Below are positions 17,558-27,241 of a stretch of DNA of 64,000 nt, one piece after another (the first letter of the stretch is position 1; each line of letters starts with the position of its first letter). The notes under the pieces were generated by a model. It had not been told where the DNA came from, searched no databases, and saw nothing but the letters and a program-made list of their open reading frames with translations. Source of the DNA: Eutreptiella sp. 'Long Island Sound 2002' (lineage: Eukaryota > Euglenozoa > Euglenophyceae > Eutreptiales > Eutreptiaceae); assembly GCA_964036045.1 (NCBI GenBank), contig OZ038390.1, positions 33,854,819 through 33,918,818 on the forward strand, in the 5' to 3' direction. The position numbers and the translations under genes were made by a program.

Positions 17558-20500
17558 CGGGGACGCTCTGGTGGCACCCAAGAACTGGTGTTTTGGGTAC
17601 GTATCCGACTAGGGGGACGTGAATACCTGGGGGTACTGGATACTGGCGCCACAATATCTATAGTGGCCAAGAAAATTTTACCTTGTGGGAGCCTGAAGAA
17701 CACCATGACCACCGCCGCTATACGCATGGGGGATGGACATGTGGTGCACAGCTGCGGGGACTGTGAAGTGGAGGTACCTATGGGCTCTCGAACTATCGCC
17801 CATCGGTTCTATGTGATGGACACTGAGGCCTTCGACTTTGTACTGGGTACTGACTTCTTCGTGCAGCACTCCCAGATACAATCCCTGACGCTGCAAGCGC
17901 CCTACCTCCTGTACGTGGACCACGGCAGTGGCAGAGAGTCTGTGCCACTGGAGCAGTCGGAACATACCTCGAGTTACCTGAGACTATCGAAGGAGGAGCC
18001 CTCGAACATGATGGCGGCCTCCAAAACTGAGGACTATCAACTATTGGGGGAAGTCCTAGACCAAGGTCTGAAGGAGTTGGGTTACTCTCGAGAAGACCTA
18101 AGTGTGGAGCTGTTCGCCAGCGACAAGCAGCATGTACTGGACCTATACTGCAGCAAGGGGAAGAACTGCAGCTACAAATTTTACTGGCCCTCTTTCGAGA
18201 TGGCCTACGGGAACCCCAGATTCAGTGAACTGGGGAAGGTGCTGACCAAGGTGGCCTTGGAACGTTCCCGTATGGTTCTGTGTTCCCCCAATTGGGGAGC
18301 CCATGGGGGCAACGAGTACTGGCGAACCCTCCTTGACAGGCTGACTATCAGCTCGGTGCGATTACCTGATGAGGCCATCTACGTGCCTCTGGGACGCAAG
18401 ACGCCCATTGGGAAGCCCGGATTGGGGAGTATGCTCAGCGTGGTAGACGGATGTCTTACCACCATCCCCTCGGAAGACCTGGACCCTACTCTGGTCCAGG
18501 CTATACAACGAGAAAGTGATGGACTCGCCTTGGGTGACTTGAAGGATCGCCTACGACCTCAAGATGCTGTTGAAACTACACCCGGAGGAGTTGAGTATGT
18601 CGTGACTGACACCAACGCCCCCAACTCTCCCTGTCATGTACCTGTTCCTGATGGAGTCTCTGAGTGTGGACTATCTGAGCTACCTAGCTCTATCCACTCA
18701 GACGACGAAACTGAGCACGACGCCTTCTTCGTGCAGACTGCGGTGGAAGAAGTGGAGAACGCCGAGTACGTCGCCCCACTAAAACCCCTACTCTCCATGA
18801 GGGTGGAAGACCCCGTGGATGAAGAGCTGGACCCTCGATCCAGGCTCAGGGAGTATGTGGATTCCAAGAGGAAGTTGGTGGCGAAAAAGCTATGCTACGC
18901 GAAGCCTACCCGCAGCTCGTGGCCACTGAAGCAAGGACGTATGGGAGACCTATCCCAACTGAAGGAGGACCTCGAACAGAAGATCACCACCTGGCAAAGG
19001 GAGGTAGATCTCAAGCTCATGAAGAGCGTATGGGGTGCCCATGTGAGGACCCCAGAGGAGGACGACCTCTCGGAGGAATGTGTATGTGAACCCCCTAAAG
19101 CGTGCCTATGTTGCCATCGTCCACCGGAGATGGTTGAGCAAGACCTTCTGTATGCCTACCAAGGGCTGAAGGATGCTACCGCGGGCGAAGAGTCGGTGGA
19201 GGACCACCTCCCGACGTCTATTCAAGGGGCAAGCAACTTACACTCCGACGAGGACATGGAGGACAAGATCAAGGTACTGGACCCGCGGGTACAAAAGCTG
19301 ATAAGGACCTATCTGGAGGTGTTCGGAGAACTACCCCCTCCAGCCTCATGCGACAAGCTGGTACAGATGGACCTCAAGCTGAAACCCGAGTTCGTGGGTC
19401 ACAAGATCAGGAGGAGACCCTATCCAGCTCCTAAAGAGCAGGCCGACGAGATTGAGCGACAGATACAAGAATGTATCGACGCTGGCCTAGTCCTGGAGTA
19501 CAAGGATGGGGACTACCCCCTACACTGCAGCCCCTGTTTCCTGGTGGCTAAACCTGGGTCTACAGCCAAACGGCTGGTAGTGGACTATGGAGAGCTGAAC
19601 AAGAAGACGCTGAACCACTCAGGGTCCATTCCCAATATGGAGTCTACCCTGGAGAAGATAGCCTCCTGTCGCTACAAGACCAAGATGGACAAGCGAAGTG
19701 GATTCTGGCAAGTGGACCTGACGCCCAACGCGCAGGAACTACTGGCCTTCATCACCCCTCAGGGGAGGGTATTCAAGTGGAAAGTCATGCCATTCGGCGT
19801 GGCTAACGCACCCGCTCTGTTCCAAGAGCTGATGAACAAGATCTTGTCCATCCTACGAAGGAGACCTAAGGTGCAGGAGCTCATATCCCGTGGGGCCCAG
19901 ATGGAGGCTCACATCGACGATGTATGCCTCGGGACCAATACCCAGGAGGATCACCTAATCCTCTTGGGTGAGTTCTTTGCGGTCTGCCAGGAGAACCACA
20001 CTCGACTCAAGCTGGAGAAGTGTGAGTTCATGCAGGAGACCATGCAGTACTTGGGGTTTGACGTTGGCTATGGGTGGTGGACCCCAGCGGCCTCTAAGGC
20101 CAAACCCCTGATGGATGCCAAGGTACGACACGAAGACCCCAAGAAAGGACTTCATGATGTACGCAGTTTCATTGGGGCGTGCAACTTCTATCGCCGCCAC
20201 ATCAAGAACTTCACCTATACCAGCGCCGTTCTGACGGACTTGATCAAGAAGAGTACTACTTGGCGCTGGGGCCCACAAGAGCAACAAGCGTTTGACGAGC
20301 TCAAAGACAAGGTAGCCAACGCTAAGTGCTTGGGCGTGCCTAGGGCACAAGGGGAGATTATCCTGGTGACCGACGCCAGCAATGTGGGCGGTGGTGGAAC
20401 GTTGTTCCAATGGCAAGCACTAGAGAAGGAGGAGTTCGACTCGGCCATTTCCCAATGGGGGACGGAAGGTCTCAACCGAGACGGAACCCTCAAGCACAGC

Positions 20501-22486
20501 TACCCTGACGACAAGTGGGTCCTAGTACCTCTGGGCCACTGGAACTGGAAGTGGAACCAGGCCAGGGGGAACTACTCCACCTATGAGCAGGAACTGCTCG
20601 CGGGTATGCTGGTGCTATCCTCACAAGCACGACTGTTGGGGAGTAACCCTGTGGTCTGGCTATGCGACCAAGAACCGGTCCGCAGTTTCCAGAAGGGTCC
20701 CCCACCTGAGAAGGCCAAGCTACGTCGCTGGTGGACCTACCTCAGTCAACTACGGCTGACGGTACACCATATCCAGGGAGTGAAGAACGAGTGCGCCGAC
20801 TACATCAGCCGCAACAACTTCGACGCCCTGATTGGTGCCCGGTCTGAAGCGCTGGCTAAGGAGGCGTTCAGCCGTATGGACGTACACCTGGACCTGAACA
20901 TGACCATGATACGCCCCCTGGATGGACTCCAACAGTCGGAGTACCTACAGGAGTTTGGGGATATCTACCGGCGACTGGAGAAACGCCTTGAACCCCTCCT
21001 GGTCAACCAAGACCAGTGGAAGCGGGACAAGAGCTACCTCTGGCACGAGGACCGCATCGTGGTGCCTAGTGACCGAGTCCCAGCGCTGCTGAAGTGGACC
21101 CATGAGTCCAGTGGTCATGTGGGTGCTGACCGTACCCTGAGGCTGTTCAAGCAGTGGTTCCACACTACGTGGACTGACGACCAGCTGCGGAAGACGCTCC
21201 TGCCTATCGTGGACAAGTGCCCGTGCAGGTCCTGTAAACCAGGGGATATCAGGGACAGAGGTCTCTACTCGACCCTGCCCATCCCTCACTGTGCTAACAG
21301 TGTTCTATACGTGGACTACACGGAGATGCCGAAGTTCGGGGGCTATGACTTCGCCCTCGTGGTAACCTGTGGGTTGACCAGGTTTACCAGGGTGTTCCCC
21401 TGTACGAAGCACATTACCGGGGAGGAGACTATCAAGATACTCCTGGAGGAGTGGTTTTGTGTCTATGGGGCGCCCAAGGAGATCAACTCTGATGAGGACG
21501 TACGAGTACGCTCAGATACTGGCTGGTACAAGAGGGTCCTGAGATCCCTCAATGTCCAGGTGTCTACGGGGATTCCCTACTCTCACACGAGCAACCCCCT
21601 ATGTGAGCGACAGATTCGTGTCCTGAAGGAGAACGTCAGGATATGGTGCAAAACTGAACGCACCAGAGACTGGGTGAGACTACTACCCGTCATATCCTTG
21701 ATGATGAACTCCCAAGAGAGTTCAGCTACTGGCTACTCGCCACATGAGCTATTCATGCAGCGCCCGGCGTGGTTCCTACATGCCCCCTATCCAGAGGACA
21801 CCCATTCTTCTGTGGGTGAGTGGGTCCAAGAGCAACAAGCGAAGGTGGACAAGGCCAAGGCTATGCTCCAGAGAGTGAGGGAGCGTCAGTGGAACAAGAA
21901 GAACAAGCACCGAGTACCGGCCACCTACCAAGAGGGGGACTGGGTGCTGGTGCACCACAGTCGACTACCCGCCTGGCCTCGCTCTACCAGCGATGACCCA
22001 TACTTCGGGCCGTACAAGATTCTATCTGTGGATGGTCACCGTATCACGGTGCGGTGTTCTCCCCGTCTAGGGGGGACCCTGGTGTGCGCCGCTCAACACC
22101 TGAAGCGCTACCATGATCCTGAAGACCTCTGTGGGGAGGAGTGGGAGCTGAACGACGAGGAAATCGCCGCTCTGGACCTACAAGGGGCTGCCAGCCCTAT
22201 GGAAGTTGAAGGTGAACTCCCCGACATGAACGCCGAGGAGATGGCTAAGGAGGGCTTCTACCTGGTGAAGTCTGTCCTACGCCACCGCTATCGCCAGGGT
22301 TGGCGCTTCCTCACCCTCTGGGAAGGGTTTGGAGTCGAAGAGGCCACCTGGGAGCCCTTCTCTGCATTTGTTCTACCTGAGGGACGCCTAAACTCAGTTC
22401 TGGTTGACTACTTGTCCCAGAACAACCTTGGTGAGTTGTTGAGGCTCGCTGAGACGCTTGCCTCCAAGAATAAAGCTAGGGACTGA
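17558..22486 (+). CDS. pol: RE2 pol: protease, NPRF methyltransferase-like domain, RT, RNase H, integrase, chromodomain
   Basis: In frame with gag after TGA; it has no upstream ATG of its own, so readthrough is the likely route. Residues below count from 17,588. Retropepsin LDTGAT (~17-22) and VLGTDFF. A Dam-like domain (~170-290) with VELFASDKQH, YGNPRF and MVLCSPNWG. A 350-residue acidic linker. RT with RLVVDYGELN and HIDDV (~775). RNase H with LVTDASNVGGGG (~928). Integrase HHCC zinc region (HESSGHVGADRT ... CPCRSC, ~1170-1212) and catalytic core (YVDYTEM ~1242, RSDTGW ~1309, CERQIR ~1340). C-terminal chromodomain (FLTLWEGFGVEEATWEPF, ~1575-1600). The frame is fully open to TGA at 22,486, so this element may be functional. 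Confidence 0.93.
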   Translation, partial: RGRSGGTQELVFWVRIRLGGREYLGVLDTGATISIVAKKILPCGSLKNTMTTAAIRMGDGHVVHSCGDCEVEVPMGSRTIAHRFYVMDTEAFDFVLGTDFFVQHSQIQSLTLQAPYLLYVDHGSGRESVPLEQSEHTSSYLRLSKEEPSNMMAASKTEDYQLLGEVLDQGLKELGYSREDLSVELFASDKQHVLDLYCSKGKNCSYKFYWPSFEMAYGNPRFSELGKVLTKVALERSRMVLCSPNWGAHGGNEYWRTLLDRLTISSVRLPDEAIYVPLGRKTPIGKPGLGSMLSVVDGCLTTIPSEDLDPTLVQAIQRESDGLALGDLKDRLRPQDAVETTPGGVEYVVTDTNAPNSPCHVPVPDGVSECGLSELPSSIHSDDETEHDAFFVQTAVEEVENAEYVAPLKPLLSMRVEDPVDEELDPRSRLREYVDSKRKLVAKKLCYAKPTRSSWPLKQGRMGDLSQLKEDLEQKITTWQREVDLKLMKSVWGAHVRTPEEDDLSEECVCEPPKACLCCHRPPEMVEQDLLYAYQGLKDATAGEESVEDHLPTSIQGASNLHSDEDMEDKIKVLDPRVQKLIRTYLEVFGELPPPASCDKLVQMDLKLKPEFVGHKIRRRPYPAPKEQADEIERQIQECIDAGLVLEYKDGDYPLHCSPCFLVAKPGSTAKRLVVDYGELNKKTLNHSGSIPNMESTLEKIASCRYKTKMDKRSGFWQVDLTPNAQELLAFITPQGRVFKWKVMPFGVANAPALFQELMNKILSILRRRPKVQELISRGAQMEAHIDDVCLGTNTQEDHLILLGEFFAVCQENHTRLKLEKCEFMQETMQYLGFDVGYGWWTPAASKAKPLMDAKVRHEDPKKGLHDVRSFIGACNFYRRHIKNFTYTSAVLTDLIKKSTTWRWGPQEQQAFDELKDKVANAKCLGVPRAQGEIILVTDASNVGGGGTLFQWQALEKEEFDSAISQWGTEGLNRDGTLKHSYPDDKWVLVPLGHWNWKWNQARGNYSTYEQELLAGMLVLSSQARLLGSNPVVWLCDQEPVRSFQKGPPPEKAKLRRWWTYLSQLRLTVHHIQGVKNECADYISRNNFDALIGARSEALAKEAFSRMDVHLDLNMTMIRPLDGLQQSEYLQEFGDIYRRLEKRLEPLLVNQDQWKRDKSYLWHEDRIVVPSDRVPALLKWTHESSGHVGADRTLRLFKQWFHTTWTDDQLRKTLLPIVDKCPCRSCKPGDIRDRGLYSTLPIPHCANSVLYVDYTEMPKFGGYDFALVVTCGLTRFTRVFPCTKHITGEETIKILLEEWFCVYGAPKEINSDEDVRVRSDTGWYKRVLRSLNVQVSTGIPYSHTSNPLCERQIRVLKENVRIWCKTERTRDWVRLLPVISLMMNSQESSATGYSPHELFMQRPAWFLHAPYPEDTHSSVGEWVQEQQAKVDKAKAMLQRVRERQWNKKNKHRVPATYQEGDWVLVHHSRLPAWPRSTSDDPYFGPYKILSVDGHRITVRCSPRLGGTLVCAAQHLKRYHDPEDLCGEEWELNDEEIAALDLQGAASPMEVEGELPDMNAEEMAKEGFYLVKSVLRHRYRQGWRFLTLWEGFGVEEATWEPFSAFVLPEGRLNSVLVDYLSQNNLGELLRLAETLASKNKARD

Positions 22487-24756
22487 ACCTTACCCTTACC
22501 TGCCAAAGCGTATGTGTGAGTGTGCTAGTCCTAAGGTCCTGAGAGCAAGCCGCAGAAGTGGTGTCCTAATTATACCCAAGTCTGCGCCCTTGCTGAACCT
22601 GGAGGGTTGGCTTATTGATGCCACGGGGTACACCCCGGGTCTCCCCTCCCCTATGCGCCCAATTTCTGTGCTGGCGCAAAACCTTGGGGGAATACCCAGA
22701 GTGTTAATCCAGGTATTGTTTTCCCTACCTACCTGTCTACTACAGGGAGGGGTGGCCAAAAGCTATGAAGGCATGCAAAACGCCTGTTTGCTATGTGGCC
22801 AAAACACTGACCTAACCACTGTCACAGCCCACCAACCCAGCTAAAATTGCAGGAAAAGGGTGGAACAGTGACACGCCCCCTACAGGTCCTACACACCCTA
22901 CAGTGGCACCATCCTGGTGGGCGAGCACTGGGCAACTGGCTCTAGCCCCCACTCAGGACTACCACTCCTACACGCACACTCTACTTGGCGTTGCGAAGAG
23001 GAAGGTCTCAAGGGTCCTAGCGACCAACCTGTGAAATGACAAGAGAACACAGCGCTGCTAAGCAACTGTGGCCTCACAGGGGACGCCACAACGCGTTTCC
23101 CCTGCAAGGGCTTGGAGGGTAGGAGTGCTCTCGTGTGCAAGGCGCAGATGTCGATGAAGTCGGACTCCCTGCTCTGCCACAGGCGGAGCGGAGTTACTTG
23201 TTTGTGTGATCTGCGCCCCTGTTTAGCAGGGCATAAAAAAATGCTGCTGCACCACTCACCCTACCTGCCCACCTGTAAAACAAAGGCAAATGAAAGGGCG
23301 TTTGCGGCGGAGGAACCAAGGCACACTCCAGGTATTATACCCTTCTCAGTGTGCCCTATAATACGCTGTCCGCAAACACGCTGCATGGAGCAGCTACCCT
23401 TGTCAAGCAAGCAAGCGTTAAGGGACTCCTCAGGTTCTCTTAAAGAACGTACCGAGGAGCCCCTGGGTAGCCTAAACAAGGTTTACCGTGCGCACTTCGC
23501 GTGGCCTACCCTTTAATGCGTGTGTGCATGCACGAGTATGCGACAAGAACGTGGGCAAACCTGCCCATCTACGCGTAAATCTTGACTCCACCAGGGGGTG
23601 GCCCCGCCTGGGCGTACCTACCTTACCTACCGCTGGGAAGTGAAGCAAGGTGAGAGTACAAAAGGGGCGCACGCGAAGAACGTTGCTATGCACTTGTGTG
23701 TATGACTAATCACCCTGATCTGACCGCTAATCATCTGCAATCTTTCTAATCAATCCCTCTACCGCGTCCTATCGTGGTTATCGTTGTTAGCGCTGCTACA
23801 CGACTCGTTCACGGAGACACGAGACGAGCAATGTGTATGCGGCATGCAAGACAAGCATACCTGTAGTTTATACCTGATTCATTGAAGTCTTTTCGTTTGA
23901 TTTACGAATTCTTGAATTTTCGAATCTTCTATTAGTGTGGGTGGAATCTGTATGTTTGTTTATTAATGTGTGTCTCGTCATTTTCAAGACTACGTGATAC
24001 ATACGTTTATAATTCCATTATTTTTCCATTTTCCGGCGCTTCGCTAGGAGCCGCTCCTGCGCGCCGCCATTTTATGCGTATGAATCTCTGGATTTAAAAA
24101 ATCCAGAGATGACTATAATTTCTATAAAAATGTGCTTCTGATGCACAATTGGATTCTACTCAGGTGTGTTGTTTCAGAAAAATTCTACGCCGTCATTTGA
24201 CAGATTTTGGTGTCGTCGCTTCGTTTTTGCGTGGATTCGTCCATATTCCTCCCATTCCTGCCTCTGCAGATACCCACGCGCAGCCTCGCTGAGTAGGCCG
24301 TGTTCGGGCCGAAACGCAGGTGCCTGGAGAGACTGAGCAGAACCAAGACCCCACCAAGGGGCAAATTTAATTTTCTTTCGACTCCCTTCGCCCTAAGACA
24401 GGTCACAGGTCGCCAGCAGGTTTACGAGAACCCATGCGAGTGTGTATAATGTGTCTTGCGTTTAGGTTGTGTCGACGCTGCGTCTTGGAGGGAGGGATAC
24501 ATATGCACATGTTTGGCATGCTCCCAATCTAACCCAACCAAGCCACAGGAGCCCCGGCAGCGCCAAGAGCGCTGAGTCTTCTGTAGGAAACTGTACAATC
24601 AGAGCAGCAAAAGCACGCCAGCCATGGTGAGCGCCCATTTTTCAGTGTGAGGGAGACTGTAGGTATTTTAAAGTAGATGTGGAAACCAAGGAAAGGCCAA
24701 GAAAAATTCCCTTTCTCCTAAAATGCGACAGTGGTGGCCACCACAGCACAAGGGGG
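22487..24756 (+). other. RE2 3' untranslated region
   Basis: 2.3 kb without a coherent ORF between the pol stop and the 3' LTR. It contains a perfect 12-bp hairpin (24,084-24,110, ATCTCTGGATTT with a 3-nt loop) and ends in the purine tract AAGGGGGGAG. Unusually long for a Ty3/gypsy 3' region; no function recognised. Confidence 0.6.
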
Positions 24757-25554
24757 GAGTAAGAAAAAGTGCTTTTCCATTGCTTTGGGACATACTCTAG
24801 TTGTATTAGAGATGCACTGAGCATCCATGCATTTTTATCTTAGTATTGGTCCAGCCAAAAGTGGTGAGAACACATTTTGACCTATGGAACCAAACACCCA
24901 ATCAGGATATGGAGTGGACCCCTTAATCCCCTTTCAATCAGAAGTAAAACATCTTTTCCTGAGTTGACTGAGCACTGACATACCTAAGGTAGAGCCTATG
25001 AATTTATCTATGTTTTTCCATGAATACTTATCTGCCCTAGTGGTATGCACCATAGGGGGTTAGGCACCTCTTTTTGAGAGGTCCTGGGTTCAATTCCTGG
25101 TCAGCCTAACTAAGTAGGAAGATCCCATGTGACATGGCAGTGACCTCATCGCCACATACCATGCCACCTCAGCACATATGGGACCCAAAACAAAGAGTGC
25201 ACATCTCCTAAGATGGCACTATGGAGAGAGAGTGATCCTGAGGCAGTTTTCTAACTCTTTTCCCAAAACATTTCAGCTATCTCTGTGAATATGCATTCAT
25301 TTGTATCCTGAGTTGCAGTTTCTGTGGATATCTAATCATCTTTCACTGTTTACACTGCAGCCCTTCATGCTTTGATCCTGAATTACCTTCTCCTTGCATA
25401 CTATTGGCTTGGGCTATCCTGGATTGAGTTGGCTTTACTGTATTTCAACAAACAAAAGCTTTTCATCATCCAAAACCAGCAGCAGGACACCCTACAGCAA
25501 CAACAAGCAGCAGGAGAAGCAAAAACACAGTGCTGAAAACACTATAAACTTTTC
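24757..25554 (+). repeat. RE2 3' LTR (uninterrupted)
   Basis: 798 bp. It matches the 5' LTR minus the hAT insertion and includes the second tRNA-Lys-like copy (25,032-25,107). It is followed by the CTGCT target duplication and then RE1 gag. Confidence 0.92.
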
Positions 25555-26654
25555 CTGCTGTCATCATCCCTCTTTTTCTCCTTGGCGGCCTTCTTCAGCT
25601 CCTTCACCCTGTTCTCCAGCGACGAAATCTGTCTTCGACAGGAGCAGTCCTTGGCGCACTCGCCAAAGGAAGGGCATCTCGTCCCCTTTCCTTTGCTTCT
25701 CACCTCGTCGACCCAAGTGTCAACACTGGAGGTGGAGCTGGGGAGCTTGGACAATTGCTCCGTGGAGAGGTGCCAATGCGTCGAATCACACCTCATTTCG
25801 TCGACCTCGTCGTCGTTCCGACCCCAGGCGCCCGACGGACCAGCATGCGGATGCACACTCTGCCGTCTCTCCTCAGCGATGATGGCCATCTGCACCATCA
25901 CGGCGGCCTGGTGGTCGAACTGGTCCATCAGCTCCTCCCAGTCCTCTTGCTCCTGCAATGTGGCGTCAAATCTCGACCGGCCGCTGTCCCTGAGGAACTG
26001 GCACGACGCCCTGAACCAGTCCCTCAGGCGGCCACGATAGCCCGCCTCCGCCAGCAGCCAATTCTGCCTGTGCAGGAATTCCTCATTCCAAATCTGCTGG
26101 AAGTGGTTTTCCCAGTAATCACCACTAATTCCAGTGCCGGACTGCTCTCCTTCGCTGCTGCTGTCTTCCAGATCAGGCAAAGCGTGAGAGGAGGAACCAG
26201 ATTCACTCGAGGAGGGAGATTCTCGACCGGGTTTAAGGTTGGGTGGGGCGTTCACACAACAATCAGCACAAGTATGAACTCCAGGCCAATGCCTATGGCC
26301 ACAGTAAGGGCACTCTGAAGGATGATCCTCGGTTTGTTGGGGAGATGCTACGAAGGTAACCTCAGGGGGAACACGCAGTGACTCTCTACGAGTAATAGCC
26401 CCGCTAAAGTCCGATGATCTCAGAGTGTCGGTGGAGATTCCAGAAGCAGAGTCATGATTTCCTCTGCTACCATGTAACCGCTGCATAGTGGTTGATCTTT
26501 GTTGTAACTGCGAAGCCTGTAGCCTTGATGCCCCAGGGGTCGTAACGCCCGACACTGCCCCTGATATCTCCGAACCCACATGACCCTCTTCGGACCCATA
26601 TCCAGCCTCTGGGAGCGACATATGCGAAGCACTTGTAAGTCCAGTGAACTCCAT
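25555..26654 (-). CDS. gag: RE1 gag, N-terminal part
   Basis: The first ~366 codons of RE1 gag, up to the RE2 insertion; the last codons read across the junction belong to RE2. The ATG at 26,654 lies inside the 5' LTR, and the frame reads through the LTR end and the primer-binding site without a stop. Visible features: a Cys-rich zinc-like cluster (CPYCGHRHWPGVHTCADC, ~residue 115), an acidic Ser-rich region, an amphipathic region (FQQIWNEEFLHRQNWLLAEAGY) and a Lys-rich coiled-coil-like C-terminus leading into the split. Whether translation really starts in the LTR is not known; no Met lies between 26,472 and 26,330 in this frame to compete. Confidence 0.75.
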
Positions 26655-26952
26655 GGTGGAATATGAAGAGTACGAAAACCCGGTCTACAAAAATGGAGCA
26701 GACATAGAATCTCAATGCGCATTCATCGCACACAATGACACAACGTGAAATCATTCGAAATAATTTAAATAAATCCGATTGGGAAATCACGAAAGACAAA
26801 TGCGACTCGACGCGCGCTCACAGGCGACATCTGGCGGCGCACGGAAAACATGAAATGAAGCGGAAAATTAACTGCACTAATGTACATCTGAGAATCATTG
26901 AAATTCTGATCACATCAGTGTATAATTGAGTGCTGTCACTGCTGCCGTTACA
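26473..26952 (-). repeat. RE1 5' LTR
   Basis: 480 bp, TGTAAC...GTTACA on the minus strand, matching 4,057-4,536 with about four differences. It is followed (lower coordinates) by the primer-binding site TGGTAGCAGAGG and flanked by CTC, as is the left end. Confidence 0.9.
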
Positions 26953-27241
26953 CACTCGCCGCGCGTATCTCCATGGAGTCCTTTGGACTGGTTTCGAAGA
27001 GCTCCTGCAGCGTTGCTTTATCCAAATCCGTCCACGAGGGATCTCCTTTGGCTGCGCTGTCGTCGGACTGGTGTCCGTACTCTACATGGCTGAAATTGTC
27101 TTGACTTCGATCGCCGTTGCTCCGCGCATCATCAGTACTTGCAGCGCTGCATGACTCCCACTCGCTACGCGATGATGGACTCGTTGCACGCCAATCTGAG
27201 GCGGGCAGTGGAGAATGAAAGTCACCGTCGTCGTCTGACAT
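26953..27241 (-). CDS. Host-like ORF, upstream piece (split by RE1)
   Basis: An ATG at 27,241 opens an acidic Ser/Asp-rich frame (start MSDDDGDFHSP; later SWTDLDKATLQELFETS) that runs to the RE1 edge and resumes at 4,056 in register. A pyrimidine-rich CACCTTGCCCAG just upstream of the ATG could be a splice acceptor. No family was recognised. Frame continuity across a 22.9-kb insertion is the main support for coding status. It may be a host exon or the start of another, older element. Confidence 0.4.

Larger units (their letters stand above)
12938..25554 (+). mobile_element. RE2: Ty3/gypsy chromovirus inserted in RE1 gag
   Basis: A plus-strand LTR retrotransposon: 5' LTR 12,938-14,956 (798 bp plus an inserted hAT), TGGTAGCAAGAGGC primer-binding site at 14,957, gag, UGA, pol, 3' region, polypurine tract ending AAGGGGGGAG, 3' LTR 24,757-25,554. 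The flanks TTGCT (12,933-12,937) and CTGCT (25,555-25,559) form a 5-bp target duplication with one mismatch. Removing the element and one duplication restores the RE1 gag frame exactly, which fixes the boundaries. By eye, two substitutions and one indel separate the LTRs, so RE2 is younger than RE1, as nesting requires. Confidence 0.93.
4057..26952 (-). mobile_element. RE1: Ty3/gypsy chromovirus (minus strand), nested host of RE2
   Basis: An LTR retrotransposon with 480-bp LTRs at both ends, starting TGTAAC and ending GTTACA. On the minus strand a TGGTAGCAGAGG primer-binding site directly follows the 5' LTR, and a purine tract (AGAGGGGGAG) directly precedes the 3' LTR. The order is gag, retropepsin, NPPF methyltransferase-like domain, RT (YIDD), RNase H, integrase, chromodomain. 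CTC flanks both ends as a short target duplication. By eye, about four differences separate the LTRs, so insertion was recent. After subtracting RE2 (12.6 kb) the element is about 10.3 kb. Three in-frame stops and the RE2 insertion make it defective. Confidence 0.92.
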
